A stretch of DNA of 64,000 nt from Molanna angustata (GCA_963576475.1 OY754978.1:5541929-5605928), one strand, 5' to 3'; counted from the stretch's first letter, positions 28,501 through 43,500 are shown. The notes: generated from the letters alone by a model not told the origin. A program made the numbers and translations.

Positions 28501-31500
28501 TTTGTGTATGTGAATATGGCAAAAAAGATAAACCTATAATTTCATAATTGTGTTTGATAAATTTAATGAGCTTGATAAGGGCCTGTCTCGAGAATCAATC
28601 ATAATTAAAAATTTGTATTTGTCACATGATTAAGTTTTTGTAGTCAATTGGGAAAGTGGAAATCGTTGTTTATTAAAATTGTATTTTGTAAGAAGTTTTG
28701 ACATATTAATTATTTTAGTGTTATTATCAAATTATGAATTATATCTGTTTTTGGTTTGGTTATGTTTGTCATAGTGTTGGCATTTTACTAAATTAACAGG
28801 TGGTAGGCACTGATTTACGTAACTGCATGTTGTACTCATAGACTTTCATTTAAATACCAAGACAGAAATTCAAATATACCTACAAAATCAAGGAGCCACT
28901 CTTGGCTAAATGTCCTTCGATAACATTTACATTGTCTTTATTATGTCAAACGTCTAGGTATTTATGTAAGTCTGTGGTCGTACTGTCACTTGTTAACCAT
29001 AGATTATAATATTTTTGGGTAATGCTTTGCAATTTAGGTGGTGGATTCTATTGAATAAATAGGTAGAGTTATCGAAAAACATCTTGAAAGATCACATGGA
29101 CTGCACAGAGTGCAAATTTGGGTTTATTGACTTGTTGGTAGCTGCGCAAACCGTCACCCTCTCCTATGAAATGTGTCAAGATATTTGCCGATAACTATAC
29201 TGACGGTGTCTATGCTTTGTGAATTTTTACAATTGAATACAATAATATTTTATGCCAAAAAATGTTTTCATATTCAACATTACAAGATTACTGTTTTATT
29301 TTTACTGGCATAATGTGTCTATTATTAAATGCTTAGGTAATTGAAATTTGTCACCCCTGTTAATATTGTATGAGATTTTATGTATTTTTCTTCAAATATT
29401 TATTATCATTCACTATCTATGTAATATTTTGGGACTTATGTAAATTTTTGATTCGAAAATGGTCAATTGTGAATTTTGATACATACTGTGAACATCCATG
29501 TTAATTTGTTTGTGATGAGATATTCGATACATATATTTATTTGAAAATGAAATGGTCACTTTGATCACAAAAAGCTCAATGTTCAGAGTATGTAGTGTTT
29601 TAACTACAAAATTTTAGAATGAAACCAACAGCATCATAGAATTGGTTAATCAATGAGTAACGAAGATATTTTTATTGATTATAATGTAGAGATAATAATA
29701 ATGTTGATATTGAATTAGGTTTGGATGTTTCAACGCTTCACTGTGGTGATGGCGTACGAACAGAAACCTGTTTTACCACCTCCTTTGATCCTTCTCTCGC
29801 ACGCCTATCTACTGCTAAAGTGGTTGAAAAGAAAAGCTCGAGGAGTGAGAGACACCTATGACAACGGACTGAAACTTTTCTTGGAGAAAGACGACATGGA
29901 GAGGTTGTACGATTTCGAGGAAGAATGCGTAGAAGGATACTTTAGGGAACAGGTATGTTTGATTTGAATTATTTCTCTGTTTGTTGTTGGGAGTATCTGG
30001 AGGATATGTAAGAGAAGCTGCGAGGTGTAGCAGCCAAAGAATCATCAGGATTGAAACTATAGACAGAGAGAATCATCATCATTATTATCATAGACAGAAA
30101 TATGGACATTCTAATATAGTGAAGTATTACAAAATATATCATTTTTAGCAATCCTGTTTATAGGTTTTTCTTACATAGATGTAATTCTATGTAAGGAAAC
30201 TCAATGCCTTTTACCCATATCCATCCTATATTGTTATAACTTGTATATATGTTTTATTTTATTAATTGCTTGAAAACAATGAAGAAATATTAAAACCATC
30301 TATTGAGAAATGGCAAGAATAATTCAGTCATGTACTGAAGGTACAGTAGTGCCGATACTTCATAGATGTCGCCACTAAAAAGCATTAGTTATATTCATTC
30401 TTTTATAAAATTTACCCATGTTGTTTCAGGAATTCAAATTGAATCAATCTACAGAAGAGAGAGTAAGAAACACAACAGAAAAAGTGGAGAACATGTCACA
30501 AAAGATTGAGGACATTAATCAGAAAGAAAATCTACAAATTACTACTATGCAGGTAAATTACCAATACTTTTTTCATTCTATACTTATTACAGCAATTTAT
30601 TAAAGCAATTTTCAAGCGTATTTTTTGCTTCATTTTCTCAAGGAGTACTTCTTGAGAATGCATTCTATGAATTTTGTCATGATATATAAGTATAAATGGT
30701 ATATGGCTTATGGCATATACCTACATATTATATTGTGTATGGTGTACAATGAAATCTTGTGTCCTTTATACAGACCTGGAGGGCAAGTCTGGTTCGACCG
30801 GCGAAATCAAAACCCTAGTGATTACCCATATCATGGATATAATTATCGTATGGAGTTCTATGACATCTAAAGATATCGTAGAACTCCATGTAATAATTAT
30901 ATCCATGATATGGGTAATCACAAGGGTTTTGATTTCGCCGATTGAACCAGACTTGCTCCCCTGATTACTTTTCCATAGATAATGGTTAATTTTATCCATG
31001 AAAACTTTCAAAAGGCTCTCAATTTCAATTTCCGAATAGTTGAGTTTTCAATTTTCGTTTCAAGAATGTACAAACGAGCTCCTTCAAAATGCATTCAGAA
31101 ATTAACAACCTCTGAAAAAGATATAAAAATCTTCTCTACTTTTTAAGTAGACAGTGTAGGTTACAAAAAACTTGTTTTTATATACAATGGGTGAATATGT
31201 GTTTTTGTATCTAAGATAATCATATTCACAAATCTTGATTTTAATTTCTTTCAGGGAGTGGAATTCAGGATACGAAAGTTGGAAGAGTTGGCCGATCAAA
31301 CCCTCAACCATTTGGCTGTGATCCATCGCTTTATGGCCACTCATCCGCATATGGTCGCACGGGGAGGATCCGCAGATACTCTCAGTGTTGAGCCACCACT
31401 AGCCGCCGCCTCTAAACACACTACAGATAGACTGCGCAGATTTAGTGAAAGATCTGAGGTAATATTCATTTAACTCATTGTTTTTTGTAAATAAAACTAG

Positions 31501-34500
31501 AAATTGTAAGATAAGAGATGAAAGGAAGAAGTAGTGGTTGGCCAAGTAAAGAGACAATTCATGGACATGAATGAAACAAAAAATGTGTGTTATGCCGACC
31601 ACCGTGGCATAGTTGGTAAGCCGTTCGGTTTCTTTGTGTGCATCCTGGGTTTGATTCCCAGCAGAGGAGAAATTTATTTAAATTCATTTTTCACTCAAAA
31701 TATTGCTTCTCTGGGCTGGAAACACTGGTTAGTTGGAAGAAATTGCCATATGATAATAAAATTGCCACTTCCGCAGGGTGCAAGGAAGCGTTCATTATTA
31801 TTATTATTATGTTGAAAGAGAGGAGTCTGACATGCGGTTCTCTCTGCCTACCTCAATTAGGGAAATGGTGGGTGAGTATACAAGAAAAGATCCCAAGAAA
31901 AGAGTATGTTTAAATTCTGAGTTCATTTTCATATATATACCTACATTAGTGCTTTTTTATGTACATGTATATTTTGTTTGGACTGGATTTTTAGTTACAC
32001 CAAATTATCAAATGTGGTTGAGAGAGAAAAAAAAATGCAAAATTGTAGATGGGCAAGACACATAACAAGAATGAAAGATAAGGCAGTTGGATTCCAGTGG
32101 ATGGGAATCACACAGGAACGGGAGGAATAGAGTAGGATAGGGGAGGCCTATGTTCTGCAGTGACCAAACATGTGCCAACATGATGATGATTTATTTAAAT
32201 AAAATCACATTCTTGATTTCAGGTGACGTCAGATGGAGAAGGAGGGGGTGGTGGAGGCGGAAGTGGAGGTCCATCTGTCAGTATTCCCCGCCGTAGAATA
32301 ACCCGCGCCCTCACAGAGGCACGCCCAGATATGTTATATGCAGATGAAGCCGCGATAGCGCACTTCCATATACCAGTCAGAGAAGAAGACGAAGAAGAAT
32401 GCTCCATTGGAATGGGACAATCAAAGGTAAACATTACTTTTTTATACAAACAATCATGATATTTTTGTGAGTATGGTATACGTCGTACAATGTATGGCGT
32501 ACGATGTATGGCACCCAATGTATGACATACCATGTATGACATAAAATGAAATTTTGTATGTTCTCTAAAGCCCAAACTATAAGTTCAATCAATTGCACTT
32601 AAGAGATGATTTTTTTCCATAGACAGTCGTTCTTCTTTATGAATTCATCTGTCAAAACTTAAATGCTTTAATTTATCGAAAAATTGAGTTTTTAATATTT
32701 CTTTAATGAATGTGCTCAAAAGAAATTCACCTCATAAAAATCTATTCACAGTTTGTCATTCTTTTAAAACCATAAAGACCGAGTTATGCAATGATTTTTA
32801 GGATTTTCATCTTAATATATTCAGAAAGAAGAAGTTTTGTTATGCTTTTTAGAGCATTCATATAAGCATTTTTGATGTCAAGTAAATCATCTCCCCACTT
32901 CCTTTCCTTTCCTCCTTTCCTCAAATTCCTAGTCACTCTCCCACCACCTTTTCTTCTACCCTTTTTTTATAAATAATTTCTGTTTATTAGTTCCTTTGTT
33001 AATATTACCTAATATTTATATCCATTTGTAAAAATTTTCAACCAATACTTACTCAACGAGTCCGGAACTAGATTTTGCCACTCCAATGTGTGACAGTGAA
33101 AATCACCCTGTCAGTTGCACCTATCAAGTCGTCCATGTGACAGCCTTCATCCAATTCTGGCCAAGACAACAGATGATCGTCATCCTGACATTTTCAACCT
33201 AATGTAACCAGAAAGACAATTTTTATAATGCTTTCTTTCATATTTTTGGAATAACTTACTATGCATACATACCATCACACCATGTCCCTTACGGGGCTAG
33301 CAGAGAGAAGCGAGCGCCATACTTCTCTATTTTTGCACACATTTTTATTTATTTTATTTACCTTTTATCACACCATATTTATAATGACAACAATAAGTAG
33401 ATTACTGCTGCCCAACTAGGAAATCCTGTTCTAAGGCTAGCTTCTTTTACATCCATGCATTGTCTCATACATACTCGTGGATTGTTCAAGCTTCTGATGT
33501 TGCCTTCTTTCAAAATATCATTCACATGGTCATGCCACCCCTTTCTGGGGCGACCCCTGCTATTCACTCCATTTCTTACACCCTTGTATATTTTTTTGGT
33601 CAGTCGTTCATCGTTCATTCTTTCAATTTGTCCAAACCACTTCAAGGCATTCACTTATTGATGAGTAATATTTAGTGTCCGACCGAAGCTTCAGCTTTGG
33701 CCAAAAATAACCCGAATTTTCGGCCGAAGCCGAAGCTTTTTGTCAGCCGCTAAAAACAGTTAAAAATTGTAAAAACATGCGCGAACATGAGATGTGTAGC
33801 GGGTGTATAGATACGGCCGGCCCAGTGTCACGTGCCGACTGTCGACAGAAACAAAACACCTAACCAACTAAGTCACGAAAGCAGATTATTTATTATTTTA
33901 ATTGATTTTTTTAGTAAAATCAAACCTTCGGCTGCGGCTTTGGCCGAAGGTTACGGCTAAGGCCGAACAATCGGCTTCGGCTTCGGCCAAAATCTGACCT
34001 TCGGTCGGACACAGTACAGTAACTTTATTTCAGATAGTGTTTTTATTGGGTTTTTATTTAAATATTTTGATTTGTTTTTAGCTGGACATTCCTCATGCTG
34101 TAGACGGTCGAAGACCCGATTCAATGTCAGGATCGTCTGAAGATCACGGCATAGTTATATCGGTTGGAGAAGCTGGGGCGCCAGCAGAGGTGGATGGTCA
34201 TGTGGACCAGGAAGAAGAAGAAGAAGAAGACACTCCAGTCAACACACCCGCACACCCTCCTGCTATACCCGTCACCATAGGCTCTAAAGAGAACATTGAT
34301 GAGCAGGAAGAACCTAAACGTAACTCTATTTTTTAAATTTTTCCACACTGACAGCATTTACGTTATTGAATTTTAATTTGCACAATATTTATTGCTTTAA
34401 AACAGGATGACCGTATTGTCTAGATTAAAAATTACATTTGTCTAATTTGATCTTACAAATAGGTGGTGTTAGCACGCTGGGTTACTAATCCAGTGGTCGT

Positions 34501-37500
34501 GAATTCGAACCCTGCCACAACCGATTTCGTTCACATATAGTACAAGCATTTATGCTTAATTTAGGGAATGTATGAGGATGTATATGTACTTGTTACGACA
34601 AGGACATATTCATTGTGATTTATGAAAAAGGCCATTATGCCTCAATCAAAAACACTAATAAATAAATTTGTCGATTTACACCTTAAAAATTATGTAGAAA
34701 ATATTCTTCTGTACGTTGAACCAATTTTGATGTATTTTTTTAGTGTGTGTTTGAGTGGGCCACTGGTTGGTTTATATTCACAAATAGAATCAAATTTGTT
34801 TCAGTGAAAATAAAATATACAAAAAAGTGTACACCTGGTATTATGCTAACAGGATGACTTCTGAGGTATACAATAAAATGCTAATGTTTCATTAATATCA
34901 TACCTCTTCTCAACAACGTGTTCTTAAGCACTCAGATTCGAGGAATCACAAGCACGACTCGGTGCGACACTCACGGTCTAATCTTGACAGATAATGCGGA
35001 ACGTCCAGCAGTTATGGGAAGACTGGCTGGTTAACTTGAGAGTACAGTGCGTAAGGCTTCCCCCTCTCCTCGTCTCTCATATCAAGTGAACGTGGAAGGG
35101 ACAAGGAAGGTGAAGGATGTCATTAGGCCTTGGCTTTACGAAACAATCTTTACATAATTCTTCTGTATGTGTGTATGTCACTGAACTCCTAAACATCTGT
35201 ATCGATTTTAATATTTTCTTTTCCTATTCTGTCCCTTAAGAGCCAAAATAACATCTCACATAGTTCACCACCCATTTTAGTTGAGACGAGACTGATGTGT
35301 GGGTATATACGCATGTGTCGTGCTTCCGTTTATAAGGTAATGCACACCCGCACACCTGTCGATGGTAACCCCACATTGTGGGATATGCCGGTTAATAGTA
35401 GGCAAGCCAACATTCTGCAGGACAACATCTGACTATTTTCTGTATTTCTATTGTCTGTATATTTTCAACTTTTTTACTAACTGCCTTGAAGTTTAAAACA
35501 TGTGCAGAAATACTCATTTTGAAATATTTTTATTTTTTAGAATTATTAAGCATATGACATGTATAGATTGTATATCTGGTGGAACTATATACTTTGAAAT
35601 TGAACCAAAACAATTTCAATGTGTGCTTTAACCTCTAAGTGAGTATGGCCGTACACGTACAGCAGGAAATGTCATTGAAAATTGAAGTATGGCCGTACCG
35701 GTACGTCTAGAGAAATGAAGTGAAGATTTTTTTTACTAGAGTACGAATATTTTTGACACCGCAACCAGTAGTTGAAGACATCTTAAATAATCATACGATT
35801 TTTCAATATAAACTTTGAAAAATGGTACCTAAATTTTAATTTTTTTTTTATTTTAAATTTTTATGTTTAAAATAACTCACTCCGTATGGGTATGTACATC
35901 ATACCAAAACTCACTATCATAGAGGTTAAGTATGTATATTCTAATAACAGAACTTTTTTACTTCATTTCAGATGATTCGGTGGACTTGGAAAGTCTTTCG
36001 GAGGTTGTATCGCTGAGAGGCGAAACACGTGGCAAAAACATTTTAAGGAGAAGACACAATACAAGGAGGTAAAAAAACTCACATTCTTTATATTTTTTGT
36101 GGACACTTCCCTCTGTTAATTTATCATATCACGTAAATGTAAAAAACTATCAATTAATCATCACCAATCTCTCCGTCTTTCCATCCATCCATCTTTTTTT
36201 ATAAGTGGGCATATTGTTGCAAAATAAAATTGTCATGAATTCTTCTACTGTTGTCTAATTGTAAGCAGAATAAAAAATCATCTATCTTTCCTCCATCTCC
36301 TCAAACAATCATTGGATGTATTAAAATACCATACTGGTTTAATTAGTATTAATTTAACTTTACACAGCTCAAATAACCCTTCTTCTGTGATATTTTCAAT
36401 GTACCGATTCTCGAACTACTTATATATAAATAACCTCATCATTTCTTCTCCTTTGCTATATCACAACTCTCTGTCTGTGATGACTGTTGGGGCAGCTCTC
36501 CGCGTCCTCAAATTACAGATCCTTCTGTCCTGTAAGGCCATGTCTCTCAGTTTGTTTCGTCTATGCACGATTCCTATTATTCTGAATTTATTCGTGGCGG
36601 GCCAGAACAGTGACGTTGTGCCTTTTCTGAATCACTGTCTCATGTCACAGAGCCATGAATTTCTTCGTCATCTTGGTCTTCTCCTTGTATCTTAACTTGG
36701 ATTACAAGCTGCAGGAGTTGGTACTTTTTCTCTCTCAATAAATGCCCAATATATTGCATCTTATTTCGTTCTTTGAAGAACAATCTCGTTCTGAACTCTG
36801 TCTCTCCAGTTTATTTTCAGAATTTTTCTATATACAGAAAATACGTTATGGAAAATAATTAAGACATAATAAATTTTATGAGATCAAATAATAAATATTG
36901 ATCATCTCAAATACAATGGTACAAGAGTGTAAAGAATCAATTGTGAGGCTATCCAATAGTGTCATCAATGTACTCATAACTAACATAATTCTTCAATAGA
37001 TGGCGTTTGTGTTTCTTCATTATTTTCAAGTGATTGAAAATTATATAAGTTTACTACTTCAAGAAACAGGATCAATAAGACACAACCTTATAAAAAGTGC
37101 ATGATATTCAATTTTTACCATACAATGGTTTTAAGAGGGTGCCTGCTGCCAACGTACCTATTTTTTCAATTTGATGTTGCATCATTACTACTAAACGAAT
37201 CTTTTTGAAAAAAGAAACTAAGATAGTTTGGATATTAATGAAGAAAAATATTCTTTATCTTTTTAGTTACTCTATAAATTTTTGTAGTAAAATAATAAAC
37301 ATACCCCAATTTACGACATGTATCCTTATATTTCTAATAAACTCTAAAGCGTAGAGCAATGTATATATTTTTAAATTAAAATAATATATATCGGAAAAAT
37401 ATCTCAGAACATTTGCATTAATGTAGGCTTTCGTAGCTCAGTTAGTTAGGTATCTGACTGCTGATCGGAAGGTCCCGGGTTTGATTCCCAGTGGAGACAC

Positions 37501-40500
37501 AGTTTTTTATTGTGTTTTCAGTCTGGATCTGTGAGACGATTAATATCGTAAGTCTCCATAATGTGGAAACTTGTTTTTGGGTGCTTGTTAAATTAATATT
37601 TGACATAGTACCTGTTAGTTTCCCGAGAAGTAATATAAAAATGAAATAATGCTTCAGGATTAGTAAAAAAACCTCAAAAACTTTTATTTCACAATGGCAC
37701 TGAATGGAAGACAAAGTATATTCTCCTACACCTATAAAATATAAGATAAATGTCGAAAATTGGGTTATGCCATTATTTTTCTACAAGAGTTTATACAAAA
37801 CATAATTAAAAAGTTAGGGAATATTTTTCTTCCTTAATATCCAAACAATCTAAGTTTTTTTTTTTAAACTATTTGATTAATATTAATGATGGAATATCAA
37901 ATTGAAAAATATGTACGCTTGCAGCAGGTGCCCTCTTAAGATGGATTCTTACAAAAATAAAAACAAAAACTAATTATTTTCATTTGTTTGCTATGTTTTT
38001 TTCATCAAACTAAGTTCATTAAAAATGTTTATCACTGGTTAAGTTGTGTTGTGTGTGCTTCTACAATTTGACAACTTCAATTATTTAATTAACACAAACA
38101 TTCAATACTAACATGGCGGTCTTGCTTGTTTCATGCAATTCAGAGTGTAAGTTGTAAAATATTATTTCTACACTTTCCACGCACATTCAATATTTATTAT
38201 TTTATGTTTCACAGGGACAGTACTAGTTATTTTATTATTAACAACTACAAAATACAAAACAATGTTGTGTTTTAATTTTCAACTGGTGCAAATTGTGGGT
38301 AAATTGTTATTTGACTGGAATGAGAAAATTATTTATGATATAATTATAAAAGAGGTTTGTTAAAATATTGGCATATAAATTACGAAACGTTAGTTTCAAG
38401 ATAACTTCAAATGGGTTTGGCTGGGTTTTTCGAACAAAGATTAATGTATAAGTATTGTTAAAATGAAATTATTAAAATGAAACCAATATACAATTATTCC
38501 GCTTATTTATTTTGTTGACTACTAGTCAACAAAATAAATAAGATGAAATAAGTGTGTGTAGTCAATAAAATAAATAAGTAAGTGTATAAAAAATAAATGT
38601 GTAGCCAACAAAATAAATAAGTGGAAATAAGTGTGTGTAATCAAAAAAATAAATAAGTAAGTATATAAAAAATAAATAAGTGTGTAATCAACAAAATAAA
38701 TAAGTGAAAATAAGTGTGTTAAGTCAATAAAATAAATAAGTAAGTGTATAAAAAACAAATAAGTTTGTAGTCAACAAAATAAATAAGTGGAAATAAGTGT
38801 GTGTAGTCAAAAAAATAAATAAGTAAGTGTATAAAAAATATATAAGTGTGTAATCAACAAAATAAATAAATGAAAATAAGTGTGTTAAGTCAATAAAATA
38901 AATAAGTAAGTGTATAAAAAACAAATAAGTGTGTAGTCAACAAAATAAATAAGTGGAAATAAGTGTGTGTAGTCAATAAAATAAATAAGTAAGTGTATAA
39001 AAAATAAGTAAGTGTGTAGTCAACAAAATAAATAAGTGGAAATAAGTGTGTGTAGTCAATAAAATAAAGAAGTAAGTGTGTAAAAAATAAATAAGTGTGT
39101 AGTCAACAAAATAAATAAGTTGAATAATTATATATTGCTTTCATTTTAATAATCTTAAATGGAATTCCACCAAGAATTGTCTGTCAATAAATTAAATATA
39201 ATAGTTAAAATACTTTAATTTCATAAAAACCCAGCCTTAGTCAACAATATTTTGAACTTTGTGTTTAACCCTTAGTTGACCGTCGTTACTTATACATACC
39301 GGACAAATTTTGTCTCTAGTGAATAATGGTGCTCTAGATAGACTTGAATATAAAATTTATACCTTTAAAAAATATTTACGTTAATATTAGCATGGTAACG
39401 TTGGATTTTTTTTTAATTAATATAAGTAACATTAAAAAAATCATTCGCTTTTTACATTTTGTCGATCCAATATGTACAAAATACAAAATCAAATTAAAAA
39501 TACAATGATTAACTTGTTACTTAATGTATAAATGATCTTTTAAAAGTGGTGCAAAAAACGGCATCCAGGTACTATGCACATTTTGGCCACGATATATACA
39601 TAAGAATGACATTTATTTTCATCATGTCAGTTTTTCTTGTAAAAATAAATGTAATCAACCATAGAAAATATATTTCTAATTTAAAGTACGTGGTATTCGT
39701 AAGTATCGTCGGTCATAAAGGATCATTTATTTTTCAAATACCTTGTTTACCTTTGGCCAACTAAGGGTTAGAATGAAATTTTTACTAACTCTATGCATGC
39801 CTTATTGGAAAATAAAATTAGATTTTAATATCTTGTGGTATCGTTATTTGAAATTGAATCATTCTTCATAAGTTATTCACAATTTGCAAACACATACTTT
39901 CGTTACGTCAATAATTTTTATTTTTTATAAAGAATTTGTACATTTTTATCATCTAAATGAAAATATACATAAATACATACATTTTTACACTGTCTCTGTG
40001 GCTTTTAATCGTTTTTTGTTTAACACCATGGATGTTACTACAACAATAAATGATTATATTGGCTTTTGTTATTGTACTTTTGTTTATTGAGTATTTTTTG
40101 TTATTGTTTATAAACTGAACAAAAATATATACATATTATTTAGTTATATATTGATAGATCTTTTTTTACAAAGTATGAAAGAGATAATATTTTGAAACAA
40201 TATATATTTTTTTCTAAAGTGAAATTAGAGTGTTATCTAGGGATGTTGAAAGATTTACATCCACAGTTCAGCATCAGAGGGATCATATCAAACAAATTAG
40301 TTTTTTTGCTACTCCCACCACCATCCGCTCTGCATATGGGGTAAAAAGCCCCTTCTTCTTCTTCGATGGCGCTACAACCCAAGTCGGGCCTTGGCCTCCT
40401 TCAACTTTTGCCTCCAACCCCGTCTGTCCTCAGCTGCCGTACTCCAGTTTGTAACACTTAAGATCTGCGCTGCATCCCTCCCATCGCAACCTGCTTTTTA

Positions 40501-43500
40501 TATATTTTTGGCATTCTTAAAAAGCTCCCTCACAGAACGCTAAGTGAGTGACAAGAAAAAAATGCATATGATTAGCAATCTCGGCACCATAGTACAAAAG
40601 AACAATGGACGAAAGTGAATGGAAGATTCACACTCGTGGACTTCAGATCTTTTTAAAATATTAACCTACTGGGAATCTAACAATAGTAAGGCACCATAAC
40701 TAATTGATTTGTGACTGTGGATTGCGACGCAACCAGTGGTCTCGAACGTAAAATTGCCAATTTTAGAGTTGCCATCTAAAATCCATTTGATGCAATGTGT
40801 CCGATCCGTACAATGCTGAACTGTGGTTGCTAGTCACACAGCCTTACATCTGAACTTTGGATTCAAGACCATTTATAATGATTTTACTATCATAAATAAA
40901 TATTTTTCTATGGAAACTTCTATTATTTTTCTGTGACAAGGCTAAAAAGAGTGGAATGAGAAGATGGGGCCAGTGAAGAAAAAGTTGACATGATCATATA
41001 CATGATATTTTGAAAGGTGGGAATATCGTAGGCCTTCTTGGCTCAGTTGGTTAGGTATCTGACTGCTGATCAAAAGGTCCTGGGTTCGATTCCCAGTGGA
41101 GACACAGTTTTAATTGTGTTTCCAGTCTGGATCTGTGAGATGATCATTATCGTAAGTGTCTCCAGAATGTGGCAACTTGTTATTGGGTGCATGTTTAATT
41201 AATATTTGACACAGTTCCTGTTAGTTGCCCGAGAAGTAATGTAAAATAAAATACAAATTCAGAATAATTTAGATGGGTCGGTGGCAGAGCGGTTAGCGCG
41301 CTGGGTTAGTAATCCAGTGGTCGCGAGTTCGAATCCTGCCTCGACCGATTTCGTTCACCTATAGCACAAGCATTCATGCTTATTTTAGGGAACGTAGGAA
41401 GATGTATATGTACTTGTTTAACAAGGAAATATTCATTTTTTTTATAAAAAAAAAAATAATAGGAAAGCATGTATGATGAGATGCATGGATGTAAGGCAAA
41501 ACATGTATGTCAAGACAGAAGAGTGTGGCATTTGGTTCTCACTGCCTAACCTGAATAGGGAAACAACATGATGGTTTATAAATATACATACTTCTTTATT
41601 TAAATTCACTTGTAGGTATCTTATTTATTTGTTGGTATATAAGATTAAGATCTGAATAAATTTTGGTATATTTATATTTTACAATTTTCATTTTGAACAC
41701 TGATGTTTGGCTTTTTGTAAAGCATTTTCTTAAATCTTTTTAATAAGCATTTTGTTTCGTTCATTATTCAAATCTATGGTATTTTTTATGTTTAATCTCC
41801 TTCTATACATAGCTTTTTTCTCTGGTCTGATATCCTATTTTGAAATCTTCAAATTCTTTCTATTATTAAATTAAACGTATATTTTATTCAACTTTTCTAA
41901 ATTTATACTTTTTTGTGTTTATTTTCATGCATTGCAGTGTGTAAGTTTCAAAGATAACTTTTTAAATTGTCCGGCACATTATAACGCTGTTATTTATATC
42001 CAAATTGTTTTGTTTTAAAAACACTCCACGCTTATTCACACAACACTAACCTATTATTATATATTTTTGAAATCATAATTTCACATCAGTTGCACCCCAA
42101 CACAAAAATAAAGCTTTGAATCTCCCTCAAGTAGATTGAAATAATATTCCCTACACCAAATAGACAATCTTTATTTATTGTGCCCATAGATAAAACCGAT
42201 TTAATCTGTTTTGCTTTCAAAGTGACATTGTTCTCATTTGGCTTTTTTTAAAAGTGACGTGTTGTGATTATACTAAAGTTAGAAATATCATTGTATAGAG
42301 CTTTGTAAATAAAAATTAAATATTATACAGTCTATTAGAATGACCTATGCATGTCATCCTTAAACTGAATTTGTATTATACTGACTGAATTAGGTAAATT
42401 TATTGACAAATTAAATGGAATATTTAACCTTCATTCAATTTGATATTTATGATCAACTTGGAATATTTAAATATTATTTTTGGTATTTTTTTACAACTAC
42501 TGTCCCTCGCCAATCGCAATGATTTTTATATCAATAGGTAGATAAACGCGTATATATTACGGGAAAATAAATTTTATTTGGCGGTCATACTTTAAAAAAA
42601 GGTTTCCTGAATCTACTCAAGTTTCTAAAATTCACCACCAGACTTAAATACTAGCGCAATACAATTATATTACAACATAATATTTTAATTATACTCACAT
42701 TTTCATTTCTTGAAAAATTTATGACTCATTTTGATTATTAATGCAACTCACTCACATGAATCGCAATTATAACTACATACAAACTTAACCAACATATTCT
42801 TAGCAAAAGTATGGTTTGTTTAGGTTGGTTAGGTTAGTAAGTAGTTATTGTTGCGACTTGCGTGAGCGAGTTGCATCACATACTATATTGTAATATATAT
42901 ACCACGGGTGTGAATGTGGCAAATTGCGATTGTATTATTGTTAAGAATTAGCTTTCAAAACCCCAGTAGTTTGGGGACAGAATCGCCACCTATCGGTGAG
43001 TTTCGTGTTAGAAAACTAACAAATTGTAATGGATTCCTCCGTATATTTTTCGTTAGTTTATTTATTTTTTTATAATTTTTTAAAGCCTTACCGCCAAAAG
43101 TTTTTATTTTTCCCGTTATATATACACGTTTATCTATCTATTGATATAAAAATTATTGGGATCGGACAGCGACAATACTTGTATAAAATTACCATCCATT
43201 TTTAAAAATCATGTTTTATTTTTGTAAATTCATACACTTTGTTTTAATAATATATTACATTATTTTTTAATGATCTGTTGCTACGGAACTCTTATTTATA
43301 ATTAATATCCTATTTTTGTAATGGTAGGTTAATTTTGATTGAACTTCTCATAATATTAAGTGAGTGAAATTGAGAAATAATGTAGAGATAAGTGCATGTT
43401 GAAACTTAACCCGTATTAATAACTATAATAATCTTAATATAGTTTTGTTCAAAATTTTCCCTCCATCATTGATTGGCTTTAGTTGCTGGTAGGTACTTAT

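Noticed and set aside
32219..32575. 118-codon minus-strand ORF with a proline run
   Set aside because: It is the antisense of a well-supported Trpm exon. The proline run is the complement of the glycine repeat.
36312..36695. 127-codon plus-strand ORF
   Set aside because: It lies antisense to decayed retrotransposon sequence and has no recognisable domain.
38522..38924. Membrane-protein-like ORFs (Phe/Ile/Leu-rich) on the minus strand
   Set aside because: They are the translation of an 83-bp tandem array, open only because of its composition.
41275..41350. tRNA-Thr(AGT) gene
   Set aside because: The cloverleaf-like part is good, but it is fused to a repeated body also present at 34460-34625 and ends in an A-rich tail.
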